Of a stretch of 64,000 bases of DNA, positions 52,276 to 60,756 are shown in pieces. Each line of letters begins with the position of its first letter. Position 1 is the stretch's first letter. The DNA is taken from assembly GCA_003577305.1 (NCBI GenBank), contig QEVL01000004.1:1-64000 (forward strand). The letters are read 5' to 3'. This stretch comes from Burkholderiales bacterium. Lineage in GTDB: Bacteria > Pseudomonadota > Gammaproteobacteria > Burkholderiales > Burkholderiaceae_E. The notes under the pieces were generated by a model. That model worked only from the letters and a program-made list of their open reading frames with translations. It made no database searches and was not told the origin of the DNA. A program made the position numbers and the translations under genes.

Positions 52276-52857
52276 ATGCAGACCTGGCCGACCGACCGCG
52301 CCGCCGCGCTCAGCGACGGGCTGTTTTCGATCGCTGCAACGCTGCTGGTGATCGACGTGCGGCTGCCGCCGGGCGAGGAGACATTCCACTGGACGATGCT
52401 CGGGCAGATCGCGCCGAGGATCCTCGGCTACCTGATCAGCTTCGTCGTGATCGGCCAGCTCTGGATCGCCCATCACCGCAAGCTGCGCATGGTCGAGCGG
52501 ATCGACGCCCGCGCGCTGTGGCTGAACCTGCTGTTCCTGATGCTCGTCGCGTTCATCCCGTTTCCCACCGCGGTGCTGAGCGAACACGGCAACCGCGACG
52601 CGGTGGTGTTCTATGCGGCGACGATCGTCGCCGCGTCGTCGATGCTGCTGCTGCTGTGGCTTCACCTCGGACGGCATCGCGACTGGCTCGTGCAGGGGCC
52701 GTCGCTGGCCGCGGAGTTCCGCCGCGAGGGCCGGCGCACGCTGCTGGTGCCGGCGGTCTTTCTGCTGTCGATGCCGCTGGCGTGGCTCGATCCCGCCTGG
52801 GCCATGTATTCGTGGCTGCTGCTGTTGCCGGCGGCGCTGCTGCTGGGCCGGCGCTGA
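52276..52857 (+). CDS. TMEM175-like (DUF1211) membrane protein
   Basis: A 193-residue protein with about six membrane helices, the size of bacterial TMEM175 potassium channels. The first helix reads RAAALSDGLFSIAATLLVIDV, matching the RxxxFSDxxFxxxxTLL family pattern except for Leu in place of the usual Phe before SD. HHRKLRMVERIDARALWLNLLFLM (about 72-95) is also typical. Channel function is inferred. A TATGCT -10-like box lies at 52235-52240. Confidence 0.78.
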   Translation: MQTWPTDRAAALSDGLFSIAATLLVIDVRLPPGEETFHWTMLGQIAPRILGYLISFVVIGQLWIAHHRKLRMVERIDARALWLNLLFLMLVAFIPFPTAVLSEHGNRDAVVFYAATIVAASSMLLLLWLHLGRHRDWLVQGPSLAAEFRREGRRTLLVPAVFLLSMPLAWLDPAWAMYSWLLLLPAALLLGRR

Positions 52858-52873
52858 AGCGCCGGGACCGGCG

Positions 52874-53587
52874 CTACGCGCCCTGCGGCGCGCTGCGATA
52901 GGGCTCGTAGAACGGCAGGAAGTCGTGCTCGGCCAGCGCCGCGTCGATCCACTCGCGCACCGCGACGCACTCGACGATGCGGCGCGCATAGGCCGCGCAG
53001 GCCGCGTCGAGCGGCACTGCGTAGGTGCGAAAGCGCAGCACCACCGGTGCGTAGAACGCGTCGGCGATGCCGAAGCCGCCGAACAGGAACGGTCCGCCCG
53101 AGACTGCCAGGCAGTCGCTCCACAACTGCGTGACGCGGGCGACGTCGGCCCGCAGCGCCGGGTCTTCGACCAGCGCGCGCTGGCCGATCTGCGGCAGGCT
53201 CGCCTCGACGTTGAAGCCGAAGCGGCTGCGCAGCGCGGTGAAGCCCGAGTGCATCTCGGCGGTGACCGAGCGGGCGCGCGCGCGCGAGGCCGGTTGCGCG
53301 GGCCACAGGTGCAGCCCCGCGAAGCGTTCGGCCAGGAACTCGGCGATCGCCAGCGTGTCCCAGATCGCGAGCGGGGTTTCGTCGACCACTGCCTGCAGCA
53401 CCGGCACCTTGCCGGCCGGGCTCACCGCGGCGAGCCGGCGCTTGAATCCGGAGTCGGGCGAGGGCGAGTCGAACCGGACCATCACCTCGTCGAAGTCGAT
53501 GCCCACCTGGCGCATCAGCACCCAGGGGCGCATCGACCAGGACGAGTAGTTCCGGTTGCCGATGTACAGCGTCAACGCCTTGCCCAT
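52874..53587 (-). CDS. Glutathione S-transferase
   Basis: A 237-residue cytosolic GST. The N-terminal thioredoxin-like domain (LYIGNRNYSSWSMRPWVLM near 8-26, KVPVL and ETPLAIWDTLAIAEFLAERF) contains the Ser used to activate glutathione; an all-helical domain follows. The NYSSWSMRPW form defines a GST subgroup often annotated as a glutathione S-transferase of unknown substrate. A GATAAT -10-like box at 53617-53612 and GGAG before ATG 53587 are visible on the minus strand. The gshA gene lies 1.2 kb downstream. Confidence 0.9.
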   Translation of the reverse strand: MGKALTLYIGNRNYSSWSMRPWVLMRQVGIDFDEVMVRFDSPSPDSGFKRRLAAVSPAGKVPVLQAVVDETPLAIWDTLAIAEFLAERFAGLHLWPAQPASRARARSVTAEMHSGFTALRSRFGFNVEASLPQIGQRALVEDPALRADVARVTQLWSDCLAVSGGPFLFGGFGIADAFYAPVVLRFRTYAVPLDAACAAYARRIVECVAVREWIDAALAEHDFLPFYEPYRSAPQGA

Positions 53588-53688
53588 CTCCGCTGCTCCC
53601 GTTCGCCGTCGATTATCATCGTGCCCACCCACGCGGGGGCGCGGCGAGCCGATCGTATCGCGGCGCGCACCGGTACCGCTCATTATCC

Positions 53689-54771
53689 ATGACCAGCACG
53701 CGCCGCACGCCCCGCCATCGCAAGAAGATCGACCTCGCCCTGCAAGGCGGCGGCGCGCACGGGGCGTTCACCTGGGGCGTGCTCGACCGCCTGCTCGAGG
53801 ACGAGCGCCTCGAGATCAGCGCGGTGAGCGGCTCGAGCGCCGGCGCGATGAACGCGGTGGTGATGGCTTCGGGCCTGATGGCGGGAGGGCGTCGCCAGGC
53901 GCGCGAGGCGCTGCGCAGCTTCTGGGCGAGCGTGGGTGCCTCCGCGCAGCTCAATCCGCTCAACGGCGGCCTGTTCGGTACGCTGTTCGCCAGCGCGGCG
54001 AAGTGGTCGCCGCTCGGCCAGTACCTCGACTTCGCCACGCAGGTGTTCTCGCCGTACCAGCTCAATCCGCTGAACCTCAATCCGTTGCGCCGGATGCTTG
54101 CCGACGTGGTCGACTTCGACGCCGTGCGGCGGTGCGACCGCATCGAGCTGTTCATCGGCGCCACGCAGGTGCGCTCGGGCCAGCTGCGGGTGTTCCGCAA
54201 CGCCGAGCTGAGCGTCGACGTCGTGCTCGCCTCGGCCTGCCTGCCGATGGTGTTCCAGGCCATCGAGATCGACGGCGAAGCCTACTGGGACGGCGGCTAC
54301 ATGGGGAACCCGACGCTGCTGCCGCTGGTGCACGAAGCCACCGCCACCGACGTGCTGCTGGTGCAGGTCAACCCGATCGAGTGCGACAAGGTGCCGACCC
54401 GCGCCCCGGAGATCATGGCGCGCATCGACGAGATCACCTTCAACGGCAGCCTGATCAAGGAGATGCGCTCGATCGCGCTGCTCAAGCGCCTGCTGCGCGA
54501 CGAAGGGCGGCCGATCGAGCGCTATCGGGAACCGATGTTCCAGCGGGTGCACGACCTGCGGTTGCACCGGCTCGACGGCGGCGCCGAACTGGCGCGCGCG
54601 GGCAACGGCACCCGGATGGCGGCCGACCCGGCGACACTGTCGCGCCTGCACCGTCTCGGCTCGGCCGCCGCCGACGCGTGGCTGGCGCGCAATTTCGCGC
54701 ACATCGGCCGGCGCTCGACGCTCGACCTGGTGCGCGAATTCTCCGGCGAATCCGTGTCGAGACGCGCCTGA
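53689..54771 (+). CDS. Patatin-like phospholipase
   Basis: A 360-residue patatin-family lipase. The oxyanion loop is LALQGGGAHGAFTWG near 15-29, the nucleophile Ser is in SGSSAGAMNA near 46-55, and the catalytic Asp in YWDGGYMGNP near 202-211. The mostly basic N-terminus has no signal peptide. Family members cleave phospholipids or lysophospholipids. It is divergent from the GST gene and 62 bp before gshA. Confidence 0.9.
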   Translation: MTSTRRTPRHRKKIDLALQGGGAHGAFTWGVLDRLLEDERLEISAVSGSSAGAMNAVVMASGLMAGGRRQAREALRSFWASVGASAQLNPLNGGLFGTLFASAAKWSPLGQYLDFATQVFSPYQLNPLNLNPLRRMLADVVDFDAVRRCDRIELFIGATQVRSGQLRVFRNAELSVDVVLASACLPMVFQAIEIDGEAYWDGGYMGNPTLLPLVHEATATDVLLVQVNPIECDKVPTRAPEIMARIDEITFNGSLIKEMRSIALLKRLLRDEGRPIERYREPMFQRVHDLRLHRLDGGAELARAGNGTRMAADPATLSRLHRLGSAAADAWLARNFAHIGRRSTLDLVREFSGESVSRRA

Positions 54772-54833
54772 TCGGGCATGCCCGATCGGACCCGACCCGA
54801 ACCGCACCGGCAAGCGGGTAAGATCGCGGCTGG

Positions 54834-56465
54834 ATGCTCACCGACCGACTTCATCGCCTTCCGCCCGACGTCCTGGGAAGACTCGCCCGCGGCATCGAGA
54901 AGGAGAGCCTGCGCGCGCACGGCGATGGCACGCTTGCCGATACGCCGCACCCGCGCGGTCTGGGCTCGGCGCTCACGCATCCGCACATCACCACCGACTT
55001 CAGCGAGTCGCAGCTCGAACTGATCACCGGGGTGCACGCCGATGCGCGTTCCTGCCTGGCCGAACTCACCGCGATCCACCAGGAGGTGCACCGGCAGATC
55101 GGCACCGACATCCTCTGGGCGGCAAGCATGCCGTGCGGGCTGCCGCCCGATGACGCGATTCCGCTCGCGCGCTACGGCACGTCCAACGTGGGCCGCGCGA
55201 AGACCGTCTATCGGCAGGGCCTGTCGCATCGTTACGGCAGGCGCATGCAGACGATTTCGGGCATTCACTACAACTTCTCGGTGCCCGAAGCGGCCTGGCC
55301 GATCCTGCAGCGCGCCGACGGCGACACCCGAGCCGAGCAGGACTATCGCACTGCGGCCTATTTCGGGCTGATCCGCAATTTCCGCCGGCGCTCGTGGCTG
55401 CTGCTGTACCTGTTCGGCGCCTCGCCCGCCGCCTGCAGCAGCTTCCTGGCAGGCCATCCGCATGGGCTGCAGAGCCTGGAAGGCGGCACGCTGCACCTGC
55501 CGTACGCGACCTCGCTGCGCATGGGCCCGCTCGGCTACCAGAGCGACGTGCAGTCGTCGCTGGCGGTGAGCTTCAACTGTCTGGAGAGCTACTCGAAGTC
55601 GCTGTCTCGCGCACTCAGCGAGCCGTATCCGGCCTACGAACGCATCGGCATTCACGACGGCAACGGCCTGTATCGGCAACTTGCCACCACGCTGCTGCAG
55701 ATCGAGAACGAGTTCTACGGCACGATTCGCCCGAAGCGCACGATCAGGCCCGGCGAGCGCCCGCTGCGCGCGCTCGCCGAGCGCGGCGTCGAATACGTCG
55801 AGGTGCGTTGCCTCGACCTCGATCCGTTCAGCCCGATCGGCATCGAAGCGGCCACGCTCGATTTTCTCGATGTGTTCCTGCTCCACTGCCTGCTCGACGA
55901 GAGCCCGCCCGACACGCCCGACGAGATTGCCGCGATGTCGCGCAACCAGCACAAGGTGGCGCAGTTCGGCCGCGAGCCGGGGCTGCGCTTGCAGCGCGGC
56001 AACGAAGAAGTCGGCCTCGTCGAGTGGGGCAGGGCCTTGTTGCGCGAGTGCGTGCCAGTGGCCGATGCGCTCGATGCCGCCACGAACGGCGCCGCGCGTG
56101 CGGCGGCGGCCGGCAAGAGCGCAGGCGCCGGTGCCGCGGCGGGAGCCACGCCGCATCGCGACGCGCTCGCGGCCGCCGAGGCACTGCTGGCCGATCCTGC
56201 GCTCACGCCGTCGGCGCGCAGCCTGCGCGAGATGGCGCAGCGTTTCGACAACTCGTTCTCGCGCTTCGCGCTGGCCCAGTCGCTGCGGCATCACGAGACG
56301 CTGCTGGCGCTGCCGTTCAGCAGCGAGACGCAGGCCCGGTTCGCGCGCATGGCCGAGGAGTCGCTCGCCGCGCAGCGGCGCATCGAAGCCGCCGACGACA
56401 TGCCTTTCGAGAGCTGGCGGCAGCGCTACCTGGCCGGCGAGTTGCCGCTGCGCGACGCCCGCTGA
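54834..56465 (+). CDS. gshA: Glutamate-cysteine ligase (GshA, E. coli type)
   Basis: First and rate-limiting step of glutathione synthesis, joining glutamate and cysteine with ATP. It has 543 residues, near the E. coli enzyme (518). It begins RGIEKESLRAHGDGTLADTPHP (about 19-40), then TTDFSESQLELIT, GISGIHYNFS-type QTISGIHYNFSVPE and YVEVRCLDLDP. An Ala-rich insertion lies near 420-435. TAAGAT at 54819-54824 is a possible -10 box only 9 bp before the ATG. No Shine-Dalgarno is evident. Confidence 0.93.
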   Translation: MLTDRLHRLPPDVLGRLARGIEKESLRAHGDGTLADTPHPRGLGSALTHPHITTDFSESQLELITGVHADARSCLAELTAIHQEVHRQIGTDILWAASMPCGLPPDDAIPLARYGTSNVGRAKTVYRQGLSHRYGRRMQTISGIHYNFSVPEAAWPILQRADGDTRAEQDYRTAAYFGLIRNFRRRSWLLLYLFGASPAACSSFLAGHPHGLQSLEGGTLHLPYATSLRMGPLGYQSDVQSSLAVSFNCLESYSKSLSRALSEPYPAYERIGIHDGNGLYRQLATTLLQIENEFYGTIRPKRTIRPGERPLRALAERGVEYVEVRCLDLDPFSPIGIEAATLDFLDVFLLHCLLDESPPDTPDEIAAMSRNQHKVAQFGREPGLRLQRGNEEVGLVEWGRALLRECVPVADALDAATNGAARAAAAGKSAGAGAAAGATPHRDALAAAEALLADPALTPSARSLREMAQRFDNSFSRFALAQSLRHHETLLALPFSSETQARFARMAEESLAAQRRIEAADDMPFESWRQRYLAGELPLRDAR

Positions 56466-56594
56466 ACTGGCGGGTGCCACACGCCAAGACATCGTCGACG
56501 CCACGACTATCGGGTCCTTTGTAGACTTCGGGGATGGATGCGGGGCGCACGAGGGCGCGTCTCCGACCTTCCGAACACGACAAGGAGGTATCCG

Positions 56595-57065
56595 ATGCAT
56601 CAGCGCCTCGACTACCGGCTCGCCTCGCCCGAGGCGTTCGAGGCCATGCTCCACGTCGAGCAGCAGGTCCACCGCAGCGGGCTGGAAGAGTCGCTGCTGG
56701 AACTGGTCAAGACCCGCGCCTCGCAGATCAACGGCTGCGCCTGGTGCCTAGACATGCACACGAAAGACGCACGCGCGCGCGGCGAAACCGAACAACGCCT
56801 GTACCTGATTTCGGCCTGGCGCGAAGCGCCGTGCTACAGCGAGCGCGAGCGCGCCGCGCTCGCCTGGACCGAAGCGGTGACGCAGGTTGCAGCCACGCAC
56901 GACGTGCCCGATGCGGTCTACGAGGAGGCGCGCCGGCACTTCGACGAGAAGGCGCTGGTCGACCTGACGCTGGCGATCATCGCGATCAACGGCTGGAACC
57001 GGCTCAACGTGGCCTTCCGCACCGAGGTCGGCAACTACGTGAGTCCGCACGCGGCGCCGCGTTGA
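56595..57065 (+). CDS. AhpD-like / carboxymuconolactone decarboxylase-family protein
   Basis: A 156-residue alkylhydroperoxidase-type protein. The redox CxxC motif plus proton relay His is in INGCAWCLDMHTKDAR near 48-63, the AhpD core pattern. Members reduce peroxiredoxins or act as decarboxylases; the CxxC..H arrangement favours antioxidant function. A near-perfect Shine-Dalgarno (AAGGAGGT at about 56582-56589) precedes ATG 56595, deciding the start over an upstream ATG at 56538. A fragment of a Mut7-C gene lies directly downstream on the other strand. Confidence 0.9.
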   Translation: MHQRLDYRLASPEAFEAMLHVEQQVHRSGLEESLLELVKTRASQINGCAWCLDMHTKDARARGETEQRLYLISAWREAPCYSERERAALAWTEAVTQVAATHDVPDAVYEEARRHFDEKALVDLTLAIIAINGWNRLNVAFRTEVGNYVSPHAAPR

Positions 57066-57081
57066 CACGGCTGCCGCTTCG

Positions 57082-57459
57082 TCAGCGCACTTGCCGGCCG
57101 GGCCCGCAGGGCGGCCGTGCCGGGGCTGCGCCGGCCACCTCGTCGACCACCGCGCGCAACCGGCGCGCCAGCCCCCCGAGATGCGCATCGGCGAGGAAGC
57201 GAGGGGGCGGGGCGCCGGCGGCGAGCACGGGCGGGGTCGCCGGAAAGACCTCCAGCGAATCGGTTTCGCGCAGCAGATGGCCGAGCGTGGCGGGATGCCC
57301 GTCGAGCAGGAGCCGGCCGACTTCCGTGTGCGGCACGCCGATTGCCTCGATCGCGTGCTTGGCGCTCGCGCGCCGGGCGCAGGGCCGGTCGAAGCTGCGA
57401 TCGCGAAGCTCCGGTCGAAGGAGGTCGTTGAGTTCGCCGTGGAAGCGAAAGTGCGGCAT
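57082..57459 (-). pseudogene. Truncated Mut7-C protein (Ub-like domain plus start of PIN-type RNase domain)
   Basis: From ATG 57459 the 125 residues start MPHFRFHGELNDLL and contain ASAKHAIEAIGVPHTEVGRL (about 30-49), the pattern of the ubiquitin-like domain of Mut7-C proteins. RFLADAHLGGLARRLR (about 87-102) starts the Mut7-C RNase domain, where RFLxDxHLGRLARxLR is expected. The frame then leaves the family and ends after about 20 unrelated residues at 57082. Intact proteins have about 240-250 residues. The gene is divergent from the helicase, 48 bp apart. Confidence 0.7.
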
Positions 57460-57507
57460 CGGTCGGGGCTGTGGCAAGCTGCTCGCAAGAAGGGGCGAGG
57501 CACCAGC

Positions 57508-60500
57508 ATGGACGATAACGCGGCCGCGAGCCTGGTGCCGGGCACGTCGGAGTGGCTCGCCTTCGCATTCATCCGCGACGCGCCGCGCATGCCCGGCGGC
57601 CAGTACCTGGGCATCGAAACGGCGCCAGTCGAACCCTGGCCGCATCAGCGCGTGGTTGCGCGCCGGCTCGTCGACGACTGGCCCCTCTCCTGGATGCTGT
57701 GCGACGAAGTGGGTTTGGGCAAGACGATCGAGGCGGGGCTCGCCCTGCGCGCGCTGCGCATGTCCGGCTGCGTCCGGCGCGCACTGATCGCGGTGCCCGC
57801 AGGCATCGTTGCGCAATGGCAGCGCGAGATGGCCGACAAGTGCCTGCTGCCGTTCGCCCGCGTGCTCGGCGGGCCGCAGCCCCGTCACCGGCTGTTGTTG
57901 CCGCACGAGCACGAGCGTGCCGCCACCTCGCTGTTCGAACCGGATCTGGCGATCGTTTCGACCGGGTTGATCACCAGGCGCGAGCGCCAGCCCGAACTGA
58001 AGGATGCAGATGGCTGGGAGCTGGCGCTGCTCGATGAGGCACATTGTGCGCGCCGCTCGAACCCGACCGCCGCGCCCGATCGGCCGGCGCGCTGGACGCG
58101 CCTGTACCGGATTGCGCGCGACCTGCTGCGTCCGAAGGCGCATGCGCTGTGGCTCGCCACCGCGACGCCGATGCAGCTCGAGCCGATCGAGGCGATCGAT
58201 CTCGCATCGCTCACCCGGCGGCTCGGGCCGTTCGCGCTCGAACTCCGGGTCGCGCTCGCCTATTACGACCTGCTCGCGAAGCTGCGCGCCGGCGCCGAGC
58301 CCGAGCCGCTCGAATGGCGCTTTCTCGCGCGGGCGGCCAGACACGTGCTGCACTTCGATGCCGCGGCGGCGGCCTTCATCGAGCGCACAGCGATGCGCGG
58401 GCGTGCCGGCGCGGCGCTGCGACGCTGGCTCGAGGCCCCCGAGTCGGCCCGCGCCGCCCCGCCACGCTCGTTGCGCAAGGCGGTGCTGCGGCTGCTGTTC
58501 GCGGTCGCGCCGCTGTCGCGGGCCATGATGCGCCACGATCGCGGCCTGCTGCGCCGCTATCACCGGCAGGGACGCCTGCCTGCGCCGCTGCCTGTGCGCA
58601 AGGTGCACCTGCCCCCGATCCGGCTCACCGCCGCCGAGCGCGAAGTCTACGAACTCTTCGCGCCGTACTGCCGCGCGCTGGCCGATCAGGTCAGGGCGCA
58701 CAGCAGTCAGCGCATCGCGGTCGGCTTCATGCTGAGTTTTTTCGGCCTGCGCTTCGCATCGAGCTACAAGGCGATTCACGACACCCTGGTGCGGCGGCGC
58801 GACAAGGTCGTCGCCACGCTCGAAAGCGGAGCGCCGCAGTCACCCGGTGAAACGGGCCGCCGGGACGAACGCGACTGGGAGGAGCACGACTGGGAAGAGC
58901 GCGCCCACGACGAAGCCGATACGCCGGACGATGCGCTGCTGACGGCCGGCCTGCGCTGGCGCAGCCGGGTCGACCTCGCCTGGGAGGTCGAGCAGTTGAC
59001 CGTGCTGCTCGGGCGGCTCGCGGCGCTCGCGCAGCTGCGCTCGCCGAAAGTACGTGCGCTGCTGAAGGCACTGCGCGCACGCCGCGGCGCGGACAGGCGC
59101 CTGCGGCAGACCGTCGTGTTCACGCGCTTCTACGACACGCTGGCCGACCTGCAGGGCTGGATCGAGCGCGACGAACCGTCGGTGCGTCTGGGCGTGTTCT
59201 CCGGGCCGCGTTGCGCGTGGATGGATGCAAGCGGCGCGTGGCATCGCGCCAGCCGCGAGGAAGTGAAGCGCCGATTCGTGCGCGGCGAGATCGATTTGCT
59301 GTTGTGCACCGACGCTGCTGCCGAAGGGCTGAATCTCCAGGCGGCCGACCTGCTGGTCAATTTCGACCTGCCATGGAACCCGATGAAGCTCGAGCAGCGG
59401 ATCGGCCGGATCGATCGCATCGGCCAGCGCCATCGGATGATCCACGTGATCAACCTCGCCTACCCGGGTACGGTGGAAGAGGAGGTGTACGTCCGGCTGT
59501 TGCGGAGGATCCGGGATGCGACCGGCACCGTGGGCAGGCAACCCCTGGTCGTGCTGCCGGTGAATCCGGCCGACCTGCGCCGGCTGTCCACCGGCGAACT
59601 GACCCCGGAGCGTCTCGAGACGATGGTGCGCGAGCGGCTGCGGCGGGTGCGCGAGCGCGCCGAATCGATGTCGCCCACCGCGGCCGAACTGCACGCGCTG
59701 TACCGCGAACTCGAAGACGAGGCTGCGGCGACACGGCTGCCGATCACGCTCGCGCAGGTTTTCGAGACGCTGTCCGGTTCGGCCACCCTGAAAGCGCTGG
59801 GCAGCGAGCGGATCGAGACGCCTCACGGGCCGGCGCTGCTGGTTCGCGGAATTCCCGGCTGCGAGCCATGCCTGCTCACCGTGTCGCGCGCGCTGTACGA
59901 GCGCGGCCTGCCCGAGCGCGACGAGCCGCTGCGCTTTGCGACCTGGGGCGAACCCGTCTTCGACGCACTGGTGGCGTACGTGCTCGCACGCGGCAGTGCC
60001 CCTGCGGGTTTCGCGCGCGCCAGTGCGCAGGTAGCGGAGACGCCGGCGAGCGTCGTCTCCTGGGTCGTGGCGACGCGTGCTCGCACGGTCGTCGTCGAGG
60101 AGTTCGCGCAACTCGCCGGGCTGCGACCGGCGCGCGTGCGTGCGCCAGACGCTGTGGCGCTCGAACGGGCCGCACAGCGCGCCGCCGCCCGCGCCGAAGC
60201 CGTTGCGCGCCTGAGGCGGGTCGAGCAGGACGCAGCACTGGCCGCGGCAACCCATCACCGGCTGCACCGTGCGCTGGCCGCAAAACTGGTTGCCGCCGCA
60301 CCGAAGGGAAGCCGGCTGGGCGAACTGGAGGCACATCTGCCCGATGGCACGCGCACGCTGCGCATTCCGAAACTGGATCCGGCGCTGGTCGCAGCCGAAG
60401 CACGATACGGCCTGCTCGAGACCAGGGGTGATGCGGTCTACCTGCCGGCCTTCTACCAGCGCTGCCTGGTAGCGACGCTGCAGCGCGAACGACTGGCGCT

Positions 60501-60591
60501 CAGGCGCGCACGGCGCCGCACCGGCGAAGAGGAGATCGCGCTCGCGGAACTGGCAGAGCGATTGCTGCGCGAAGCGAGTCTGATCCGATGA
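57508..60591 (+). CDS. SNF2-type helicase / DNA-dependent ATPase, orphan
   Basis: A 1,027-residue superfamily 2 protein. The N-terminal ATPase lobe has PHQ..A motif near 45-52, motif I DEVGLGKTIEAG (66-77) and the DEAH box LLDEAHCARR near 174-183. The second lobe has VVFTRFYDTLADLQGW near 535-550, motif V CTDAAAEGLNLQ near 600 and motif VI QRIGRIDRIGQ near 630-640. A roughly 350-residue C-terminal region, Arg/Ala/Glu-rich with likely coiled coils, is not recognised. Similar helicases belong to RapA/HepA or to defence systems such as DISARM (DrmD), but no methyltransferase, DrmA/B or nuclease partner is adjacent. A purine-rich AAGGGGCGAGG precedes ATG 57508. Confidence 0.85.
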   Translation: MDDNAAASLVPGTSEWLAFAFIRDAPRMPGGQYLGIETAPVEPWPHQRVVARRLVDDWPLSWMLCDEVGLGKTIEAGLALRALRMSGCVRRALIAVPAGIVAQWQREMADKCLLPFARVLGGPQPRHRLLLPHEHERAATSLFEPDLAIVSTGLITRRERQPELKDADGWELALLDEAHCARRSNPTAAPDRPARWTRLYRIARDLLRPKAHALWLATATPMQLEPIEAIDLASLTRRLGPFALELRVALAYYDLLAKLRAGAEPEPLEWRFLARAARHVLHFDAAAAAFIERTAMRGRAGAALRRWLEAPESARAAPPRSLRKAVLRLLFAVAPLSRAMMRHDRGLLRRYHRQGRLPAPLPVRKVHLPPIRLTAAEREVYELFAPYCRALADQVRAHSSQRIAVGFMLSFFGLRFASSYKAIHDTLVRRRDKVVATLESGAPQSPGETGRRDERDWEEHDWEERAHDEADTPDDALLTAGLRWRSRVDLAWEVEQLTVLLGRLAALAQLRSPKVRALLKALRARRGADRRLRQTVVFTRFYDTLADLQGWIERDEPSVRLGVFSGPRCAWMDASGAWHRASREEVKRRFVRGEIDLLLCTDAAAEGLNLQAADLLVNFDLPWNPMKLEQRIGRIDRIGQRHRMIHVINLAYPGTVEEEVYVRLLRRIRDATGTVGRQPLVVLPVNPADLRRLSTGELTPERLETMVRERLRRVRERAESMSPTAAELHALYRELEDEAAATRLPITLAQVFETLSGSATLKALGSERIETPHGPALLVRGIPGCEPCLLTVSRALYERGLPERDEPLRFATWGEPVFDALVAYVLARGSAPAGFARASAQVAETPASVVSWVVATRARTVVVEEFAQLAGLRPARVRAPDAVALERAAQRAAARAEAVARLRRVEQDAALAAATHHRLHRALAAKLVAAAPKGSRLGELEAHLPDGTRTLRIPKLDPALVAAEARYGLLETRGDAVYLPAFYQRCLVATLQRERLALRRARRRTGEEEIALAELAERLLREASLIR

Positions 60592-60696
60592 CGACGGGCT
60601 TCGACGCCCGGCGCCAGGCATCGGCCAACCGGTTGCACCGCGCAGAAGGCCGAACAGGCTTGTCCGCGATGCCAGGGGGGAACCGCACCGATCGGG

Positions 60697-60726
60697 TTGC
60701 AGCTCTTGCGTGGACGGGGGCATAAT
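60697..60726 (+). promoter_or_regulatory. Promoter of the integrase-TetR chimera
   Basis: TTGCAG (-35, 60697-60702) and CATAAT (-10, 60721-60726) with an 18 bp spacer. Transcription would start near 60733, and the leader contains the AGGAG Shine-Dalgarno at about 60743-60747 before ATG 60757. This is the type of promoter and ribosome site found before intact P4-type integrase genes. Confidence 0.65.
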
Positions 60727-60756
60727 TCGGGGCAGATTTGCATAGGAGCCGAAAAA

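Noticed and set aside
57508-60591. Assignment of the helicase as DISARM DrmD
   Set aside because: No drmMI/MII, drmA, drmB or drmC gene is adjacent, and the N-terminus does not clearly match; only general SNF2 motifs can be supported.
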